A stretch of 64,000 nucleotides of DNA, from contig RSEF01000003.1 of NCBI GenBank assembly GCA_003993805.1, forward strand, positions 36,722,796 to 36,786,795, in the 5' to 3' direction. Origin of the DNA: Himantopus leucocephalus (lineage: Eukaryota; Chordata; Aves; Charadriiformes; Recurvirostridae). Shown piece by piece: positions 59,201 through 64,000 of the stretch. Each line of letters starts with the position of its first letter. Positions within the stretch are counted from its first letter, which is position 1. Under the pieces are notes generated by a model, which worked only from the letters and a program-made list of their open reading frames with translations, was not told the DNA's origin and ran no database searches. The translations under genes were made by a program, and so were the position numbers.

Positions 59201-61953
59201 CCGTTGCTAGAAAGACCATGCTCACTTTGTTTTGATTTGATTTAAACCATATAATATTTTTTCCTCTATTTCAACAACTTTAAGGAAATTCTATATATTT
59301 GGAGGGTGGTGGTGGGTTGGTTTTTTTTCAGGTTTTGTTTTGCAGCTGTTGTCTATGTGCAAGACAATATTCATTGGCAAACTTTGAGGACAACAGGAGG
59401 TCCCTTGTCATTCTGTTTAGCCTCAGATTTATAGAAAAATCCCCTTCTAGCCTCTCAATTCCAGTGAAACCGGGCAAAAGAGTGTGTGCTAATTAAGCAC
59501 TTAAAAATTGAGCCTTGTTTGTTTATAGATCTTCTGGCTCTTATGTTTGAAGAACTACTAAGGAAAAAGTATATTAATTCAATTTTTTAATGAGAAGATG
59601 ACTTTTCCTGCAATGGGGCAAAACCTGTAACAAGTAAATGAGAAATTGAAAAACTGTGATTTCCAAATGGAGAGTTACAAAGTACCTGTAATAAGAGACC
59701 TGACAGAAATGCTTTGAGGATATGAATGTAGCATCTGCTTTTAAGTGCTTAATTTATGGTGACTCCTTGCAGCCGTGATAGAAAGACAAGGTGAAAAGTC
59801 ATAGCCACAATTTTCCTGAAAGGAGAGCACAGGCATGCTTGCCATGTGGGAACAATAATGGCAGGTTGAAACAATTCGATTAGTTGTCAGTTTGTATCAG
59901 CTGAAGTCTTGTCTATGCTTGAATTTTATATTTTTTTGTTATCTTGTACTATTCTATGTTAAAACAATACTTATGTTGTCAATTCACTGTTTTCATGTAC
60001 AATAATAAACTCATGGTGAAAGTATCTTTCAGTGAGAGGTTACGTTTTCCACAACAGTGAAATTTATTTATAAAGGGTGGCTGAGCATGTGCAAAAGTCT
60101 CTACTGCGACCCCCTGCTACTGCCAGGCCATACTGGCTCGATAAAACTATGCTATTCAGTGCTACTTTACAGCCACAGTCTATACTGCATGACTTCAGGT
60201 ACCTGAATCAGATCTCATGCCTCAGCTTAAACCTGAGGTTGTGGATTTCAGTTCTCACATGCAGTCATCTTAGTGCTCACCTTTCTAGGTAGCATCTGAA
60301 CAAAGCTGAGATCAAGCCCAAGCCACAGCAAAGGTACTCTAGATGCATGTGAAGGAAAGGAACATGTTTTATGGGAGACTTCAGTGAATATCTACTATAA
60401 GGAGATGGACTGTACACTTTTGTGAGATCCCACTGCCGAGGCATTGCATTTCATTGACCCCATGCACACCTCTGTGGTTGCCACCCATGATGTGGGACAG
60501 AGGAAATCAAGGATCTGACTGGAGGTCTGCAGGTTCAAGGGATCACAGTCAGGAGGTCTTGCCTGAGCTGTAAAGGCAACCATGCCTGGGATGAGAGCCA
60601 CCTGTAGGAGCTAGTGTAGGCAGGGAAACATTAACAGCTTGGTACTGCGCTACCACGTCTCTGCCATTGTAGGACGTGCTTCTTTGCTTCTTTTTATCTT
60701 CTTGGCTTTCTCTCCCCATCATTTTTTTCATAAAATAGAGGCTGCATGCAGGGAAGTGCTGGGTAGAAAAGTGGGTCAACTCCATTGCTTAGTGTATGTG
60801 AGAATATAATGTGCTCTCTATTGCCCCAAACTGAGAGGAAGCAAGCTCTTTTCATCTGCATATTCCCTTGATTTTACTTGGTATATATCCAGGAGCTATA
60901 CTACAGATGTACAGGCTTCCCAGTTCTTGTCTTTATATCACTACATCCATACCCCACATCCACGTCACTTGCTGCCATCTCTTCATTGTTCCCCGTACTT
61001 GGACATTTTCTCTTCTAATTCCTTCCTCTTCCTACTTCCAAAAGCCTCAAATTAGCCTCAGCCAAAATGGTGGCACTGTGTGGATTAAATATTAAGTTTA
61101 AAGGAAATACACTTTTCCCTGTCGCAGTAGTTACAGGGAGGAAAAAAAATGTGTTCTGAGCTTTTAACCAACTTGAAGTATGATATGGTAAATCAGCCAA
61201 GTCACACAACACAAATGTTTCCAGCAGAGAAAGATATTTTGGTTACTGCAGAATTCTAGCTATTTTGCAGCACCCATTATGTTGATCCACGAATGTTTTC
61301 TTTTTAGAAAAACAAGCCAAAGAATATGCTTTAATTTGATGCACAGATTGCATGGCAGTGCAGTTCACTTGGCACTTCCCATAGTGCCTGTTATTCTCTT
61401 TCACCCTGTTCCCAGCTCTGAAAACACCATTCTGGCAAAAGAGAGCACTACACAGTTTCTCAGCTGGACTGGTATCTCTTCGATAGATGATGTTTTCATT
61501 GTTGGAGGACACAACTAACGCTTTTGGTTCTCCAAAGCAGGGACAGCCTACTGGAGTGCTCCTGCAGTGATTAGCCTCTTTCAGTAGCAACGCCTTTAGA
61601 AAAAAATTCTATATGCACCCTTAGAGAGCAACAGAGTTGAAAGAAGGGAATGAAGGAAAGAGACAAAAAAATAGAGAGGAAGACAAAGACACAGTAGAGT
61701 CATCACAGACACAGCTGGGGAAGATAATGAAAGGGTAAAGAGGTTCCCTGGAAAGCATGGTGGATAGCATGATGGGGGAATGTAAAACAGCCTATATAAA
61801 CCTCTTCTGTTAAATTTGTGTTTAAGGTTTTAACTTGGCACATGATTGTGTGTGTTTAATAATACTTTTTACTGGCCACAGTTGTGTGTTTAATCCTTTT
61901 CTTTTCTACTGTTCACAGCATTTAATTTGGCATCCTCATTGTTATTTATTAAA
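56297..61953. other. AT-rich single-copy DNA, nothing recognised
   Basis: No gene, RNA gene or interspersed repeat is identified in this stretch. Open frames reach 115 codons on the minus strand (61243-61590, ten cysteines, no signal peptide) and overlap a 79-codon plus-strand frame. Neither matches a family I know. Purine-rich sequence occurs at about 61640-61700. Confidence 0.5.
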
Positions 61954-62056
61954 AATTCATTGAAAATGTCTTTCCAGTCTTGAGCGATTCATTAAAATGC
62001 CCACCTTCACTTCACTAATTCATTAAACAATTCATTAAAATGCCTGCATTCACTGA
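61954..62056. other. Cluster of ATTCATT(A/G)AAA motifs, partly as a direct repeat
   Basis: Four related motifs occur within about 100 bp: ATTCATTGAAAATG (61954), ATTCATTAAAATGCC (61987), AATTCATTAAACA (62017) and ATTCATTAAAATGCC (62030). The second and fourth are followed by similar CCACCTTCACTTCAC and TGCATTCACTGAAC sequences. They therefore form an imperfect direct repeat of about 43 bp. ATTA cores are typical of homeodomain binding sites, but such cores are frequent in AT-rich DNA and no function is shown. Confidence 0.5.
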
Positions 62057-63975
62057 ACCTTCAGATGCTTTATTTTAATCTCCAAATGTGCACAGTGTTA
62101 AAATCCCCATACACAGCACACTCAAATCCCCACATGAAGCATGATAAAAGTTTTATAACGGTGTACCCATCCCTTAATACACATGTTAATCACAATTAAA
62201 TCTTTTACAGAAAGTTGTGCACATTGTTCACAAGTGGCCTTTGAACTTTAAAGAAGGAGTGGAATACATTCCTCATTTTATTCCTACCATTAAATGTAGC
62301 ATCTCAGAGTAAACTATTCACTGGCTCATCAGTCCAGCCATCTGCACGCTCCCTTCCTTAATTTCATGAAAGTTGAACAAGTGTCAGCAGAGCTGCTGTA
62401 AGAGCTCGCGTTGCCTTAACAGCCTCTTCCTTTCTACCTCATATGTCCTTACTTCCTATGCTCTGAAAACCTGTTTGCATCCAGCTTCACAGAGCTGCTT
62501 ACCAGGGTTTCTTACGTGCTGCCCCAAAAATGCCAGTAGAGTGGATGGAAGAGATATGCACAGTTTGGCCTCCAGCCCTCCAAATTGCTTTGTCTTCAGG
62601 TCAGCCTCCCAGACCATGTAATATGCAAAATGCCAGATGCAAATGCAGATGTATGGCACAACGGCAGAGCAAGGGGGCTTTGAAGGCTTGACCAGAAAAG
62701 GAAGGGCTGATTTCAAATTGTCCCTGTGCTGGGTGGATGCGAATGACTCCAAGTGAAAGAACATTAGCTGCGGGACAGTGTGGCATGCACTGCGCATGGA
62801 ACTGTCCTTGTGAGTCACTCGGTGGAGATTTGGAAAAGCTGGACCGTGTTTCAATTATAAACATGTGCTAAGAATGGAGATGTCTCCTCCAGATGAGTGC
62901 CTGAATAATTTACAGCTGCTCTCTCAGTGAGACTCTCCTGTAATGTCTTCTTATATAAATATTAGTTTTTGCAAACATCATAGGGATTGAAAACCATCTG
63001 GCCAGCTCTAAATTTCTTTGCTTAGCAGTGATGGTAGTGTAGCACTTATTACAAAGGGCAGTGCCTCTTACAGTAAGAAACACAGACGTGAGGTGTGAAG
63101 GCTTGGCTTTCAATGTCCATTTCTCCTTTCATCTTCATTTGTTATCTACTGGCAGATGTTATAAAGACTTCAAAATATCAAGCCACACAATATGATGACA
63201 AAAATGTTTGGGGTAGAAAGTTTGATTTTAAGGAATGCAGTAAGGTGCATTCATAGGAGAAACAAAGGAGACAGGATTAAAAAAAATCTTAATCTGAGAA
63301 ACGACCAGACTAAAAACAGATCTGTGGCATGTGAATGAACACCTGATTGTATTTCCTTGCTTGATGGTGAAATAAGAAGTTCTGCATTTTAGAAGAAAGA
63401 ATGTTCCATGTTATCAAATAGACATAAGCCACAGAAATAATGAATATCTTAGATTCAGACCAGAACAGCAGGAATCAAAGACTAAAGCACGGAAATTTGT
63501 ATTTATATCTTTTTTTGGAAAAAAATGTAAAATTATATGCTTACTTTGCATATTCACATACTCTGACTGTGTCTGACAAGTGGAGAAATCATTCGTTTAA
63601 TTGGTTAATGATCATTATTCTCATGCATCATTGAACAATATGTGCAGTAATCTATAATTATTTTTCATATATGTGAAGTCTATAACTGTTTAACAAACTT
63701 TTCCATAAATTATTCCTGGTATGGATTTCCATAGAGTATAAAATCTTCCCAGTTGTAGTTTTTAAAACGCAGCAGCCTCTCAGCATTGGGAGAATGGTGT
63801 CATTTTCTGACTTTTCCAAGCTGTGAGTGTGAAGCAGCATCCTTTCTGGGAAGCCTGGGGACGAATTATTCCCACTGGGTAGAATTGAGCAATGCTTTTG
63901 AATAGTCAGTTCATCAAAAATGCAATTTGGAGGATACTGAAATGATTTGTGACATATCAAGCCATAATTCCAGCC
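62057..63975. other. AT-rich single-copy DNA, nothing recognised
   Basis: No repeat or gene is recognised here. The 132-codon minus-strand frame at 62456-62854 overlaps an 82-codon plus-strand frame, and neither shows a known domain or good splice context. Confidence 0.5.
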
Positions 63976-64000
63976 AAAAAAAAAAAAAAGAAAAAAAAAA
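63976..64000 (+). repeat. A-rich low-complexity tract at window end
   Basis: Fourteen A, one G and ten A run to the end of the window. The tract may continue beyond it. No retroposed gene is visible immediately upstream, so I do not call it a poly(A) tail. Confidence 0.85.

Noticed and set aside
61243..61590. 115-codon minus-strand frame with ten cysteines, considered as a cysteine-rich peptide
   Set aside because: No signal peptide, cysteine spacing matches no family I know, and the opposite strand is open as well.
62456..62854. 132-codon minus-strand frame
   Set aside because: No family signature, no signal peptide and no supporting splice or promoter context.

Overview
The window looks like ordinary nuclear DNA from a bird, or less likely another sauropsid such as a crocodilian or turtle, taken from an intron or a gene-poor interval. 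The main evidence is several CR1-type LINE copies on both strands, two of which still carry the C-terminal frame of the CR1 ORF2 protein and end in the typical ATTCTATG tail. Low repeat density, AT-rich single-copy sequence, short GC-richer patches and microsatellites fit an avian genome. No bacterial, organellar, viral or CRISPR-like organisation is visible.

I found no protein-coding gene, tRNA, rRNA or known small RNA that I can name with confidence. The longest open frames (up to 190 codons, 32819-33391 minus) have no family signature that I recognise. They are close to what chance gives in 64 kb of AT-rich DNA. A few short frames are bounded by good splice signals (4738-4854, 19298-19380, 29407-29442, 36183-36458, 48304-48546) and are listed as leads rather than genes.

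Layout: 1-15.2 kb contains four single-N joins, each flanked by near-identical 93-137 bp duplicates, which is most simply an assembly artefact. It also holds a diverged antisense CR1 (2143-2410), a 10-N gap bordering an antisense CR1 reverse-transcriptase fragment (10027-10173), and a 46-bp alternating purine-pyrimidine tract (14910-14955). From 15 to 30 kb the DNA is mostly featureless. At 30.8 kb there is a CR1 tail, and at 33.4-34.0 kb an old L2/CR1-clade LINE relic. From 35 to 43 kb the remaining Ns abut homopolymers (T, C, A). CR1 copies lie at 44.6, 48.7 and 56.0 kb, and a 141-bp pure pyrimidine tract is at 51.2 kb. An ATTCATTAAA-type motif cluster lies at 61.95-62.05 kb.

No convincing new biological system was seen. 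The most useful results are the assembly artefacts, the inference that the 10-N gap hides the 3' part of a CR1, two tracts likely to form non-B DNA, and the splice-bounded candidate exons.
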